This document shows positions 7,303 to 17,499 of a DNA stretch of 64,000 bases, one piece after another; the first letter of the stretch is position 1; every line of letters starts with the position of its first letter. The DNA comes from Legionella hackeliae. Lineage in GTDB: Bacteria; Pseudomonadota; Gammaproteobacteria; Legionellales; Legionellaceae. Position numbers and translations under genes: made by a program. The notes beneath the pieces are model-generated. The model was given only the letters and a program-made list of their open reading frames with translations, made no database searches and was not told the DNA's origin. The stretch spans positions 946,001 through 1,010,000 of the forward strand of contig NZ_LN681225.1 in NCBI RefSeq assembly GCF_000953655.1, in the 5' to 3' direction.

Positions 7303-10042
7303 TCAATCAGAAGGGCTGGTTTGGTATAGATTGTCAAATTCATCAATCACTTCGTCAATACTTTGAATAAGTTCTGCAAAGGTATTTTTTAGCTCATCGA
7401 CTTGTTTTGCGGTTTTTGCCTGTTTTTCAAGACGTATGACTTGCGTTTGCAAATGGGGAACTCCACAAAAACAGCAGGCACCGTGAAGCTTGTGCGCGGC
7501 ACTTTCCAAACCTTTAATGTCTTTATCGTGTAAAAGCTGAATAAACTCTTCGCGATTTTTTCGTAATTCTTCTACGAATCGACTCAAAAACTCCTCAGCC
7601 AATGCCTGGTTGCCTGAGACCTTTTGTACACAAAGCTGCCAATCGATAGCTGCAGATTTGGCTTTTTTAACAATACGTAGTAAATAAGTGAGTAATTGCT
7701 TTTCATCAATTGGCTTTTGTAAACAGAAATCGACCCCTGCTTTTTTTTAACTTCTCTTTACTGAGATTACTACTGTCTGCACTAATCACAATAATGGGTG
7801 TTTGTTTATTCAGCATAGATTCATGTCGAATAAGACGAGCTGCATCCAAACCGTTAAGTTTAGGCATTTGCAGGTCAAGTAATATGGCATTGTAGCGTTT
7901 ACTTTGGCAAATTTTAACGGCCTCTTCGCCATCATCGACTGTTTCGATCGTTGAATTTTCCTGGAGTAAAGAGGTTAATAACATGCGATTTACAGGGTTG
8001 TCTTCAGCAATTAAAACGTCAGGATGGGAAACGCGCAGTTGGGCGCGTAGATTATCCAATTCTTGATCAGTATTCGTGGCTTGGGACGCCTCGTTCAATA
8101 CAGATTCAATAATTTCATGCAATTTTTGAATGCTAATTGGTTTGAAGAGAAACGCTTTTGCACCTAGCGCTTGATGATTATGGATGACCCATTTGGAGAC
8201 TAAAATAGCGGGTATTGTTTGCTTACGTAAAATTTGAGCGACCTGTTTTTCACAACCTTCATTAACATTAATAAATGCCAAAGAACAATCACTATGTTCA
8301 CTAAAGGCTTTTTCAAGTTGATTGAATGCGGGAATGCGGATACATTCGATGCCCCAATAGCCTAAGCCATTACACATTGCTTCCAAATAGAGAGGATTAT
8401 CATCAAAGCACAGTACTTTTAGACTATCGAAACGATGACTTTGTTCCTTTTCAACTTCATAGGCTGCTAATTTTTCGAGTTTGATACGCACTGAAAAAGT
8501 GGAACCTTTATTCACTTCACTGGTAAATGAAATACGTCCCTGCATTTGCTCGGTCAGTTTTTTACAAATGACCAAGCCTAATCCTGAGCCACCAAAACGA
8601 CGGGTAATCGTCGTATCGGCTTGATTGAATGCATTGAATAATTTGGGCTGATCTTCTGGTGAGATACCAATACCAGTATCGATAACAGATAAACAGACTG
8701 TGTAATCTTTCTCAGTTTCTTGTTCAATTGACGTGCGAATTAAAACATAGCCATGATCGGTGAATTTAATGGCATTACTAACCAGATTAGTAATAATTTG
8801 CTTAATACGGATAGGATCACCAAGTACTTTTCTAGGAACATTCACCTCTGTTGCCGGGATAAGATCAAGTCCTTTCTTATGAGCATTCGGGGCGGCTAAC
8901 GCTAATACTTCGTCAATACAAGAGCGAATATCTAAAGGGATGCAGTCTAGATGCAATTTACCTGCGTCCATTTTAGAGTAATCAAGAATGTCGTTAATAA
9001 TAGTTAACAAATCCTGCGCTGAGGATTTAATGGTTTTCACATAATCCAACTGCAAACTATCCAGTTTGGATTCCAGCAACACATTAGTAAATCCAATCAC
9101 ACCATTCATCGGATTACGAATTTCATGACTCATATTGGCAATGAACTCGGATTTTTGTCTGCTCTTTTCTTCACATTTTTTCTTCTCTAACGACAGCTGA
9201 ATATTTTTTTCTTCAAGTAATTCCAGACCTTGCTGCAAATCTTCAGTCGCTACCTCAATATGATGATTTAAATCTTTGATGGTATTCAAATAGGCTTTCT
9301 GCAAATGTGAACAGCCTTTTTCAATCATCCCTAACTCACCTGTACTGGTTGTGCTAATGTGCGTCTCAAACTCATTGCTAAGAATTTGTTTCATGCTTCG
9401 TCTTAAGCGTGCAATGGGAAGATAAATGCGTCTGGATAAAAAGAAATGAATCGTTAAACTAATTAATAAACCTAAAAGCGTAATGAAAATGGTCACAATA
9501 TACATCTGGTAGCGCTTGATAAGCATGGACTGGGTATCAATATCCAGTGACAACCAACCAAGAATATCATCAGCTTGTAGGGTGCGATTCGTCGATTTTT
9601 TTAACGAGTTTGTTGAATAAAGATTAAATTTTGGAATAGTAATTGGGGCTGTAAAATTAATTGTATAAGGTTCTATTTGCTTGCTTTCTATGTAGTCGCC
9701 TGTGAATTCAGGAGGGGTAAAAGGCTTGTGGATAGAATGTTTACCACCACGATAAGCCAATAATTGTCCTTGTGCATTATAGAAAGCTAGGGATTTAATT
9801 TCCGGATTAATAGTCGAGGCATTGATTAATCCCTGTAAGGTTTTACTATCATTGCGCATCATGGCAAATTGCGCAGCGGGTAAAAGTTGACGAATATAGG
9901 CTTCGCCAAGCCGAGACATATGTTGATTTAAGTCTTTATTAAATTGACCATTATAAAAAACAGCAAATAAAAGGGCGACCAGGAATACTGGGATTAAAGT
10001 GGTAATGCGGAGCTGATACTTAATGCCAAGTCGTTTCATCAT
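7303..10042 (-). pseudogene. letS: LetS (GacS/BarA-type) tripartite sensor kinase, frameshifted at an A8 run
   Basis: Inner-membrane hybrid sensor of the LetA/LetS system, which in Legionella drives RsmY/RsmZ and the switch to the transmissive phase. Order: membrane segment about 20-36, periplasmic region, second segment about 187-207, HAMP, dimerisation domain with the phospho-His (ANMSHEIRNPMNG, His311 counting from 10057), ATPase domain (GLGLV), a degenerate receiver-like region, a true receiver (AEDNPVNRM, LLDLQMPKLNGLDAAR), then Hpt (SAAHKLHGACCFCG). The frame ends early after KLKKSRGR because eight A (plus-strand T at 7741-7748) replace the expected seven. Removing one A restores KLKKAGVDFCLQKPID and reads through to the Hpt, giving about 911 residues, near the known LetS size. 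Start at 10042 follows AGGAG; the ATG at 10039 is an alternative. Confidence 0.88.
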
Positions 10043-10057
10043 TGGCGTCTCCTGCAT

Positions 10058-10311
10058 GTCATGGCAACTAGTATCGGCACGTGATTCCCTATGAGATAAT
10101 TCTGATGTTCACTTATACTCTAGCCTTGATTATTCCAAATAACAGATAAAAACCTTGGCTCACAATCTTTTAAATGCATCTGCTTAAGCTTAGCAAATTC
10201 ATAGCAATGATTTGTGAAAATGCTATAGAAAGCGGGCCTTATGGGTTTTTGTTGTTGCTAAACTGAGCTATTATAGCTTGATTATTTCCTCGCTTACAAC
10301 GGAGCTTTTTA
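10058..10311. promoter_or_regulatory. Divergent intergenic region between letS and gltX
   Basis: About 250 AT-rich bases separating divergent genes, so it must carry promoters for both. A ribosome site GGAGC lies just before the gltX ATG. I see no confident -35/-10 pair or operator. Confidence 0.4.
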
Positions 10312-11727
10312 ATGGTTGTTAGAACTCGTTTTGCCCCTAGTCCCACTGGTTTTTTACATGTGGGCGGTGTACGTACGGCATTGTTTTCCTGGCTTTATGC
10401 AAGACACCACCAAGGTGAATTTGTATTGCGCATTGAAGATACTGATCAAGAACGTTCGACTCAAGAATCCGTGCAAGCTATTCTCGATGGAATGGAGTGG
10501 TTGGGACTCCATTGGGATGAAGGGCCTATTTACCAAACTAAGCGTTATGATCGTTACCAGGAAATTGCTCAAATGCTTTTGAATGAAGGCAAGGCTTACC
10601 GTTGCGAATGCAGTAAAGAACGTTTGGAGGCACTACGTGAAGCTCAATTAGCCGCTAAGGAAAAACCTCGTTATGACGGATGCTGTCGCAATAAAAATTT
10701 GCCTGAAAGTGATAATCCCTATGTGATACGCTTCAAAAATCCGCATAGTGGTGTAGTCTCGTTTGCTGATGAAGTGTACGGTGATATTCATATCGACAAT
10801 TGCGAACTTGATGATCTGATTCTAGTTCGCTCTGATGGCAATCCTACCTATAATTTTGCAGTGGTTATTGATGATTGGGACATGAATATTACTCATGTTA
10901 TTCGAGGAGACGATCACATCAATAATACGCCAAGACAAATCAATTTATTCAAGGCACTTAATGCGCCTATACCTGTTTTCGCTCATTTACCGATGATTCT
11001 TGGCGATGATGGTAAGCGTCTTTCCAAACGCCATGGTGCAGTGAGTGTGCTGCAATTTAAAGAGTTAGGATTTTTACCTCATGCACTACTGAATTATTTA
11101 GTACGTCTTGGTTGGTCTTGTGGCGATCAAGAAATTTTTAGTGTTGAAGAAATGATTAACTTGTTTGACTTAAAAAATGTAAGTCGTGGGGTATCGAGTT
11201 TCAATTATGAAAAACTACATTGGTTAAATCAGCACTATCAAAAAAGCGATGCGCCTAAAGAAGTTGCCAAAGCGTTACAATGGCATTTTGAGCAGCGTGG
11301 TATCGATTTAACTCAGGGGCCTAAATTAGAGGATTTAGTGCAAATTCAAGCAGAGCGATGTAAAACACTCGTCGAAATTTGTGAGAAGAGCCTTTATTTC
11401 TATCAAGATGCAATTGAATATGATGAAGAAGCCGTGAAGAAGCATTTAAGGCCTGTCATTTTGTCTCCTCTTGAAACACTTTTGCAAAAATTTCAAGGGA
11501 TATCTCTTTGGGAGAAAGATGCGCTTCAGGAATGTATCAATGATGTCAGTGCAGAATTTGACATGAATATGGGCAAAATAGCACAACCATTGCGTGTAGC
11601 CGTAACAGGTAGCAGTATGTCACCTGCTATTGATATGACGTTAACATTGCTTGGCAAAGAACGCACCCTGGCGCGTTTGGAGCAAGGATTAGAACGTATT
11701 CGTTTGCGCGCCGCGAGTGCTCAGTAA
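10312..11727 (+). CDS. gltX: Glutamyl-tRNA synthetase
   Basis: Charges tRNA-Glu with glutamate (class I synthetase). The HIGH-type motif is [12 protein letters not shown] at residues 7-18 and the KMSKS-type motif is [10 protein letters not shown] at about 238-247. The segment with [14 protein letters not shown] and a later CC pair matches the zinc-binding region of bacterial GltX. The C-terminal helical anticodon-binding domain is complete ([18 protein letters not shown]). 471 residues is the standard length. The ATG follows GGAGC by 6 bases. It is divergent from letS, as in L. pneumophila. Two tRNA-Glu genes, its substrates, lie at 31716 and 31832. Confidence 0.97.
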   Translation: MVVRTRFAPSPTGFLHVGGVRTALFSWLYARHHQGEFVLRIEDTDQERSTQESVQAILDGMEWLGLHWDEGPIYQTKRYDRYQEIAQMLLNEGKAYRCECSKERLEALREAQLAAKEKPRYDGCCRNKNLPESDNPYVIRFKNPHSGVVSFADEVYGDIHIDNCELDDLILVRSDGNPTYNFAVVIDDWDMNITHVIRGDDHINNTPRQINLFKALNAPIPVFAHLPMILGDDGKRLSKRHGAVSVLQFKELGFLPHALLNYLVRLGWSCGDQEIFSVEEMINLFDLKNVSRGVSSFNYEKLHWLNQHYQKSDAPKEVAKALQWHFEQRGIDLTQGPKLEDLVQIQAERCKTLVEICEKSLYFYQDAIEYDEEAVKKHLRPVILSPLETLLQKFQGISLWEKDALQECINDVSAEFDMNMGKIAQPLRVAVTGSSMSPAIDMTLTLLGKERTLARLEQGLERIRLRAASAQ

Positions 11728-11785
11728 ATTATTTTTAAGCTTGTGAGAATGGGATTAAAAATTTGCGGTTATCTACTATCTTTCT

Positions 11786-11966
11786 GGATGCCTCGGACAA
11801 GCCGAGGCAAGTAGGAAGTAAATGGGCCCTCGGACAAGCCGAGAGAGGTAAGGGGTAATGGGCCCTCGGACAAGCCGAGAGAGGTAAGGGGTAATGGGCC
11901 TTCGGACAAGCCGAGAGATGTAGGGGGGGTAATGGGCCTCGGATAAGCTGAGACAGGTAGGGGGGA
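11786..11966. repeat. REP-like hairpin array A (36-37 bp units, GCCTCGG stem family)
   Basis: The array opens with a complete element: head GGAT, stem GCCTCGG, loop ACAA, stem GCCGAGGC, then AAGTAGG. Four further units follow at 36-37 base spacing, each with (C/T)TCGGA and the complementary half plus a GGTA-GGGG-TAATGGG tail. Later units degenerate (GATAAGCTGAG). The same hairpin bounds the arrays at 29047-29796 and 54054-54393. It sits downstream of gltX and upstream of the end of the convergent gene at 12049. Confidence 0.85.
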
Positions 11967-12007
11967 ATGTGTCTTGAAAAGCATTAAGGAATTTCCTTAT
12001 ATGCACC

Positions 12008-12036
12008 CGTCATTACGAGCGTAGCGAAGCAATCTC
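12008..12036. repeat. Interspersed ACGAGCGTAGCGAAGC-type short repeat
   Basis: CGTCATTACGAGCG followed by TAGCGAAGCAATCTC. Similar short intergenic sequences are scattered in many gammaproteobacterial and rickettsial genomes. A degenerate relative (TTTGCGAACGCAGGAAGCAA) lies near 24837, between two convergent genes. Confidence 0.5.
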
Positions 12037-12048
12037 AATCAATATTTT

Positions 12049-12780
12049 TCAATGCTTATCGTTGATGAAGTCAACTAATAAAGGAAAATGATCTGAATCA
12101 CCATCATAAATTACCTGGCTATTAACAGGTTTTAATGAGGGGGATGAAAACATACGATCCAGGCGCTCATGAAATGATAAAAGTGCTTTGCGCCAACGCC
12201 AGGTATACCCCCGAAATTGGGTAGCATTTAATGCATCAATATAATTTTGATCACGTAGATAGCTTGCAACATTGCCATTGTCTCCCTCGTTAAAATCCCC
12301 TGCAATAATCGTGGGTATTTGAGGATGTAAATGTTCTTTGACATGATAAATTTCTTGCAAACGAATTGGTGGGGAAGTGAACAGAGCATGGAACATAAAA
12401 CCCATACTAGCTTCATTAACGAGTGGCGGTGTCAGGTGTAAATTGGCAAATTGTATCGGGCCTAAAGGTGTTTTGGATTCAAAAATCCAAATTGGATGCC
12501 AACCAATTTGGGGATGATCATATTCAATGGTATGGCAAGGATATTTACCCATTACCGCTAATCCCCCTGCATTCTTGTAATGTCGAAAATAACGATGAGG
12601 GTAACGTTTAGCAAAATTCTTCTCTAGCATCTCCTGCCAGAAAGGAGTGGTTTCTTGCAAAAGAATAATGTCTGCATCGGTCTTTCTTAATGCATCCATG
12701 CTGGTCGTCGGGGAGGTAAGTCTCCAAGGACCTTTTCCCCAATTAATATTGTATGTAGCTATTCGTAAAGTATCTGGCAT
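12049..12780 (-). CDS. Endonuclease/exonuclease/phosphatase (EEP) family protein
   Basis: Metal-dependent phosphoesterase of the DNase I-like/EEP fold, 243 residues. All active-site motifs are visible: Asn in ATYNINWGKG, the metal Glu in ILLQETTP, His in FANLHLTPP, the Asp/Asn pair in IAGDFNEGDNG, and the C-terminal Asp-His in DGDSDHFPLL, with ERLDRMF before it. There is no signal peptide or membrane segment, so it is probably cytosolic unless secreted by another route. Substrate (nucleic acid, phosphoinositide or sphingolipid headgroup) cannot be read from sequence. It stands alone between two repeat arrays. Confidence 0.88.
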   Translation of the reverse strand: MPDTLRIATYNINWGKGPWRLTSPTTSMDALRKTDADIILLQETTPFWQEMLEKNFAKRYPHRYFRHYKNAGGLAVMGKYPCHTIEYDHPQIGWHPIWIFESKTPLGPIQFANLHLTPPLVNEASMGFMFHALFTSPPIRLQEIYHVKEHLHPQIPTIIAGDFNEGDNGNVASYLRDQNYIDALNATQFRGYTWRWRKALLSFHERLDRMFSSPSLKPVNSQVIYDGDSDHFPLLVDFINDKH

Positions 12781-12926
12781 TTTAGAAATAGGTTAATTTA
12801 TTAAATTATTATTAGTGATGAAGGATTGAACTACCCTTAACCTCATCCTAACTCCCACTTTAAATATAGCCAAAATTCAAAATTTTAGGCAATGTGAAGC
12901 AATCCATTGTTCTCGACATTTGAAAT

Positions 12927-13526
12927 GGATACCGCGCATAAAGCGCGGTACGTGGAAAGTAAATTCCTATCTGACGTACAGCGCGGTAAGTGGACAGTAA
13001 ATCCCTATCTAACGTACAGCGCGGTACGTCGACAGTAAATCCCTATCCAACGTACCGCGTTGTACGTTGACAGTAAATCCCTTATCCTACGTACCGCGTG
13101 GTATGTTGAGAGTAAATCCTTCCTACGTACCGCGTGGTATGTTGAGAGTAAATCCTTATCCTACGTACCGCGTGGTATGTTGAGAGTAAATCCTTATCCT
13201 ACGTACCGCGTGGTATGTTGAGAGTAAATCCTTCCTACGTACCGCGTGGTATGTTGAGAGTAAATCCTTCCTACGTACCGCGTGGTACGTTGAGAGTAAA
13301 TCCTTATCCTACGTACCGCGTGGTATGTTGAGAGTAAATCCTTATCCTACGTACCGCGTGGTATGTTGAGAGTAAATCCTTATCCTACGTACCGCGTGGT
13401 ATATTGAGAGTAAATCCTTCCTACGTACCGCGTGGTACGTTGAGAGTAAATCCTTATCCTACGTACCGCGTGGTACGTTGAGAGTAAATCCCTTATCCTA
13501 CGTACCGCGCTTTATGCGCGGTATCC
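12927..13526. repeat. REP-like hairpin array B (36/38 bp units, ACCGCGC stem family)
   Basis: Left end: head GGAT, stem ACCGCGC, loop ATAAA, stem GCGCGGT, then ACGTGG. The right end at 13504-13526 is the same element inverted and ends ATCC. Between them lie about fourteen tandem units of 36 or 38 bases, each with CTACGTACCGCGTGGTA followed by TGTTGAGAGTAAATCC; the length difference is an AT dinucleotide in the TTATCC tail. Half-site mutations in the inner units (GCGTGG) weaken the hairpin compared with the ends. No gene is present from 12781 to 13904. Confidence 0.88.
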
Positions 13527-13884
13527 ATTATCAAGAAAGTTTCGTGGCAAATTAAGAAAAGCAGTCGATGTATCTGTGCATGAAATTGAGTAGATTCGGC
13601 AGTACTATTTTGAATGGACTGAAGCAATTCCATTATTTTATGGAGACCGCGGTAGTTGATAGTAAATCCCTATCCTACCTACCGCGCTTTATGCGCGGTA
13701 TCCATTATCAAGAAAGTTTCGTGGCAAATTAAGAAAAGCAGTCGATGTATCTGTGCATGAAATTGAGTAGATTCGGCAGTACTATTTTGAATGGACTGAA
13801 GCAATTCCATTATTTTATGGAGACCGCGGTAGTTGATAGTAAATCCCTATCCTACCTACCGCGCTTTATGCGCGGTATCCATCA
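13504..13884. repeat. 177-bp tandem duplication carrying a relict 3' gene end and a REP hairpin
   Basis: Two copies identical by eye (13504-13680, 13681-13857) begin with ACCGCGCTTTATGCGCGGTA, and a third hairpin at 13858 leads into the real gene end at 13905. Each copy contains a diverged version of the last 20 or so codons and stop of the gene at 13905-14990 (minus strand AGTACTGCCGAATCTACTCA against AGTACTGACGAATCTACTGA in the gene), with frameshifts. This suggests that repeat expansion copied the end of this gene or a paralogue. Confidence 0.82.
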
Positions 13885-13904
13885 TCAGAAAGTTTTGTAG
13901 CAAA

Positions 13905-14990
13905 TTAAGAGAAAGCAGTCGATATATCTGCTGTATGAAATTCAGTAGATTCGTCAGTACTCTGCGATGCTTTTTGAACGTTTTCAATGTTTTCTTGAGT
14001 CTGCGTTTTACTAAAGAAGAAGTAACTCCCCGTTTCTCTTTTGTGCCGTGCTGCTGCAGCGGCGTAGCCAACTGCAAAGCCTAAGATAAAAAGAGCAATA
14101 TTGGCAATAATTTTCTTAAGCCCATAAAAACGAGGCTCATTAAAAACTTCATCATGCTTGTGCAAAAGTTTTAAAAACTCCGTTTGAAATGCTCCATTAT
14201 GCTTGGTTGTATATCGAATCTTATCCTTGAGCTCCTTAGCCAAGGCTATTGCCAACTTTCCTTTTTCTCTACCTGCTTCAAAATTCGATGTAGACAAGAT
14301 AGTTCCATAGGCGCTAAGTTCATCGAGATAATGGTGAACCTGTTTTGTTTTTGTAGCAGTCCATGAGGGAATTAAAGTCTTGGGTAGTTGAGCGTCAGTA
14401 TACTCTTTGCAATTGTCGAGGAATTCTTGTGTTAACCCTTTTGCAGAAACTAAATTGGCTTTGGTTAATATAACAGATGCCAGTTTTGATTGAATTTTAT
14501 GTTGAAATTGCTCGAAATTAACATGACTTAAATCCAGTCCTGTAAAATCCAGCAGAGCTAATTGGCATTCTTCAGAAGCATTTTCGAGTAATTTTAAAAA
14601 ATCTTCAAAATGGTTGTTCACCAATTCTTCTAGAAGCGGAGCAACTCGATGTGTTTCATAAGTCTCTGTGTCGCGTTGGCCTTTACCATAATCAGGGTTT
14701 GGAAAATAAACAAGCCGTTCTCCTATTCGGAGGTAATTACCTGGACTTTTAGGAAATGAATTATAAATGACTATATTTTCAGTACCTAAAACTTAAGGAT
14801 AAATGAATTCAGATGCCAGGGCTGTTTTAAGTGCGTGAGCATCCCCACTATCTATAAGCTTTGATAAATTGGCATGAAGTGATTGATAATTAGATGCATC
14901 GACTGGAGTTTGTTCAATAGTTTCGCGGTCTTCGTTTCCATAATTGGCCAAATACTCCGAACGAGTTTTGAATTTTTTAGTAACACCCAT
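13905..14990 (-). pseudogene. Candidate effector gene interrupted by an in-frame TAA
   Basis: One reading frame of 362 codons runs from ATG 14990 (MGVTKKFKTR) to the stop at 13905, broken only by TAA at 14793-14795 after the residues EFIYP. The frame continues in clear coding sense (VLGTENIVIYNSFPKSPGN, then YLRIGERLVYFPNPDYGKG). No family recognised. The distal part has a segment DFTGLDLSHVNFEQF, a predicted membrane helix (IANIALFILGFAVGYAAAAA) about 60 residues from the end and a Ser/Thr/Glu-rich tail ending DISTAFS, compatible with a Dot/Icm substrate. A TTG at 14624 could allow re-initiation of a 239-residue product. It may be a recent null allele or a sequencing error. Confidence 0.75.
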
Positions 14991-15226
14991 ACTGCACCCA
15001 AAAAAGTCAAATTTGAACCAATATAACTCACTTTGGGCTGTAAATGCAACAATAATGCATTTTTAATGAACTTATATTCTAAATTTTATTCAAAAACTAC
15101 TATTAATATTCAATGAGTTATTGACAAAAATCCTAATAAAAGATTTGTTTCAAGATGTCAGAAACAAATAATTCATGAAAGTTCCATTTATTCCTTAGAC
15201 TAAACTATACCATCCAAAGATTGCGA

Positions 15227-15246
15227 TTTAATTTATCCTTAATAAT
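15227..15246 (+). promoter_or_regulatory. PmrA-type tandem box, candidate
   Basis: TTTAATTTA, two bases (TC), CTTAATAAT: the exact 9-2-9 layout of the Legionella PmrA element, with TTAAT intact in both halves. It ends 41 bases before the ATG of the lipase-like gene at 15288. Regulation is inferred from the match. Confidence 0.6.
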
Positions 15247-15287
15247 TCTTTCCTACAATAAATACAAAGACTGTTTGGGAAGAAATC

Positions 15288-17204
15288 ATGCATCTAGTAA
15301 TCTATTTTTGTGGCACCGGTAATCCAGGAGACACCTTTGGTGATCATTATGATTATGTGAACAGAAGCAAAGTTTGCACCGTCTTTGTGAAAGGATGTGA
15401 TGAACCTGAGGTCTGCAATAGTGGTCTTTTTCCTAATCTTAAAGCATTTGCTAACCGTTTTGTCGGCAAATTGTTTAAAGCTGAAGATACGAAAGTAAAA
15501 TTAGCAGCCTTAAAAAGCTTCTCGCCTGCCGAACATTCGCAGGAGGCTGTGGATAATAAACTTCTGGAAAGTATCGGTGTAAGACTTGATCGTACGACTA
15601 TTGAGGGTCGTGTAGCCAAGGAAGAAATTGAAAGTATTACCTTATGTGGTTATAGCCGTGGTGCTGTAACCTGTTTTGAAGTGGCAAGAGCATTACATAG
15701 AATGGCACCTCAAATTCCCGTAGATATTGTTGCTGATCAGCCTGTTCCTGGTAATAGCTATCAGGGGCCATTGACTAATGCTGGCAGTATTGCAGATTGC
15801 AGTGACCTCACCAATCTTCGTAATGTCTCGGTAATTCTTGGCTCTTATACAGGTTCTATGGCTAATGTAGATTTGCATGTAAAAAAGGAAATACCTGAGG
15901 ACTTAACGCCCTATAAAAATAGCTATCTATTTGTAGGAGAGGCACCCTTTTATGAAGTTATTGATGCTGTAAAGGACAAAGTAACAGGAGATGAGATAGA
16001 GTCTGCAAAATATAAAACAAATGTAAAGCCTTATTACGTTAACTCTCAAGGGGAGTTGCAGGAGTTAGGATATAGATTTGGGGATTATACCGCCGCAGTG
16101 TTTAAAGAATTAAAAATCGATGCCAATAAAGAAAGAAAATATTCAATGACACCCCAGGAATTTTCCTATTTAGTGGATACTTACAAAGCAGAATCATTAC
16201 ATGAAACTGAGCGTGTGATTCATCGTGGTTTTTTCTCTCAAATTCTGCCCAAATTACCAAGAAAAGCACATCGTGATTTGATTATTATCCCTCGTGAAAG
16301 TCACCATCAAGATAGACCTAACGCACCTACTGGTGAAGAACATATGCACATGCAGATGGCAAAATATCTTGATGCTAAAACAGGTCCTGATCCCCGCGAG
16401 CCTAGTAAAAAAGTGAAGTTAGGGTTGGTTAAAGAGGGTGCTGTTGAAAGAAAAACTGCAGTTGCCAAGGCAACCTATAGCAAATATGAAAGTGAAGAGC
16501 CTACTCTTTTTCCGGTAGCAAGCAAGATGCAGGGCTTTTTTGGTTTAGGTAATCAGGCTTATCGCTATATCGATAAATTGCATCCAAAAGGACATGTTCG
16601 TAAAGGGATGCAATGGAATGATAAGAAAGAAACATTATTAGACTGGTGGCAAAGCCATGAAAATACGTCTCGATCAACACAGCTCACCAAAGAGCTTGTT
16701 AAGTCCCTTAAGACAATAGATTTAAATAATAAAGATGAATTGATAAAGCTTTTCAAACAAACTGATCGGTGGTTAATGCTTAAAGAAAATAGCTCTACAT
16801 CACGTTACTATCAGGTAGAATGCTTGCGTGGCCATATTAAGCATTACTTAGAAGAAAACCATGGGGTTTTGCAACAACAGATTGCACATTGGAATCGTGA
16901 AGAGTTGAAACACACAGATTACTTCTTGAAACACTGGACGGAGGGGAGTAAAGCTGCCTCTTGGTTTAAAACCAAGGAAACTGAAGTGCTTGATCAAGCA
17001 TTTCTTACCCATTCTAGCTTGGAACCTTCAGAAAAAAATGACAGGGCATTGTTGAAAGCAATGGATACATGGCTTACTGCGAAAGAGGGGTCTTCGAGTA
17101 GTCGATACGATTTGGTTCTTGAAATGTATGAGCATCTCTCAGGAGTAATTCAGAATAATTACGGAATTGATTTAGACCAAGAAGCACAGATTAGTTTGAG
17201 ATAG
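15288..17204 (+). CDS. Lipase-like alpha/beta hydrolase, candidate Dot/Icm effector
   Basis: 638 residues. The N-terminus LVIYFCGTGNPGD recalls the FDGTGN motif of DUF2235/Tle1-type phospholipases, and the nucleophile elbow is CGYSRGAVTC with Ser123, also the GxSRGA form of that group. DIVADQPVPGN could supply the acid. So a secreted lipid esterase is likely, though family assignment is by motif only. The C-terminal half holds a duplicated motif, W-L-(7)-SS-x-SRY, at Trp495 and Trp595, exactly 100 residues apart. No signal peptide. A PmrA-type box lies 41 bases upstream. The 3' end overlaps the convergent gene at 17191 by 14 bases. Role as effector is inference. Confidence 0.8.
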   Translation: MHLVIYFCGTGNPGDTFGDHYDYVNRSKVCTVFVKGCDEPEVCNSGLFPNLKAFANRFVGKLFKAEDTKVKLAALKSFSPAEHSQEAVDNKLLESIGVRLDRTTIEGRVAKEEIESITLCGYSRGAVTCFEVARALHRMAPQIPVDIVADQPVPGNSYQGPLTNAGSIADCSDLTNLRNVSVILGSYTGSMANVDLHVKKEIPEDLTPYKNSYLFVGEAPFYEVIDAVKDKVTGDEIESAKYKTNVKPYYVNSQGELQELGYRFGDYTAAVFKELKIDANKERKYSMTPQEFSYLVDTYKAESLHETERVIHRGFFSQILPKLPRKAHRDLIIIPRESHHQDRPNAPTGEEHMHMQMAKYLDAKTGPDPREPSKKVKLGLVKEGAVERKTAVAKATYSKYESEEPTLFPVASKMQGFFGLGNQAYRYIDKLHPKGHVRKGMQWNDKKETLLDWWQSHENTSRSTQLTKELVKSLKTIDLNNKDELIKLFKQTDRWLMLKENSSTSRYYQVECLRGHIKHYLEENHGVLQQQIAHWNREELKHTDYFLKHWTEGSKAASWFKTKETEVLDQAFLTHSSLEPSEKNDRALLKAMDTWLTAKEGSSSSRYDLVLEMYEHLSGVIQNNYGIDLDQEAQISLR

Positions 17205-17499
17205 TTATACTTTTTTCAATCTTGGTATAATGAGCATTTTCAGGGTGATAAGTGTCTCGTATGGTGAATTGCTTATCATCCAAAATGCGCACAGTGTGAA
17301 TATCATCAAGTTTTAAGTTTCGCCATTGCGGAATACCTCCGGACTCACTTTCTCCGGCATATTGAAAACAATGTAACTGCTCTTCATTCCCTAAAATGCC
17401 ATAGTGATAGGGTTCAATAAGTCGCTTTTTTTTATGATAACTGCACTCCACAGGATTTCGTGCAGATATTGCTAGAGCTAGTTTATCTTTAACATTCAT
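17191..17499 (-). CDS. Small WYL-domain-like protein
   Basis: 102 residues beginning MNVKDKLALAISARNPVECSYHKKKRLIEPYHYGI. The run of basic residues, then R-x-IEPYHYGIL, and later QWRNLKLDDIHTVRILD resembles a WYL domain, a ligand-sensing SH3-like fold usually fused to a helix-turn-helix. Here it stands alone without DNA-binding domain. The final Tyr/Leu of the eponymous motif is not obvious, so assignment is moderate. It is convergent with the lipase-like gene and overlaps its end by 14 bases. Confidence 0.65.
   Translation of the reverse strand: MNVKDKLALAISARNPVECSYHKKKRLIEPYHYGILGNEEQLHCFQYAGESESGGIPQWRNLKLDDIHTVRILDDKQFTIRDTYHPENAHYTKIEKSITISN

Noticed and set aside
11769-12006. Proline/Leu-repeat open frames on the minus strand of array A
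   Set aside because: The frames only translate the tandem repeat and lack start signals; several frames stay open equally.
12927-13526. CRISPR array
   Set aside because: Units of 36/38 bases are almost identical throughout, with no unique spacers and no cas genes; the hairpin ends fit REP elements.
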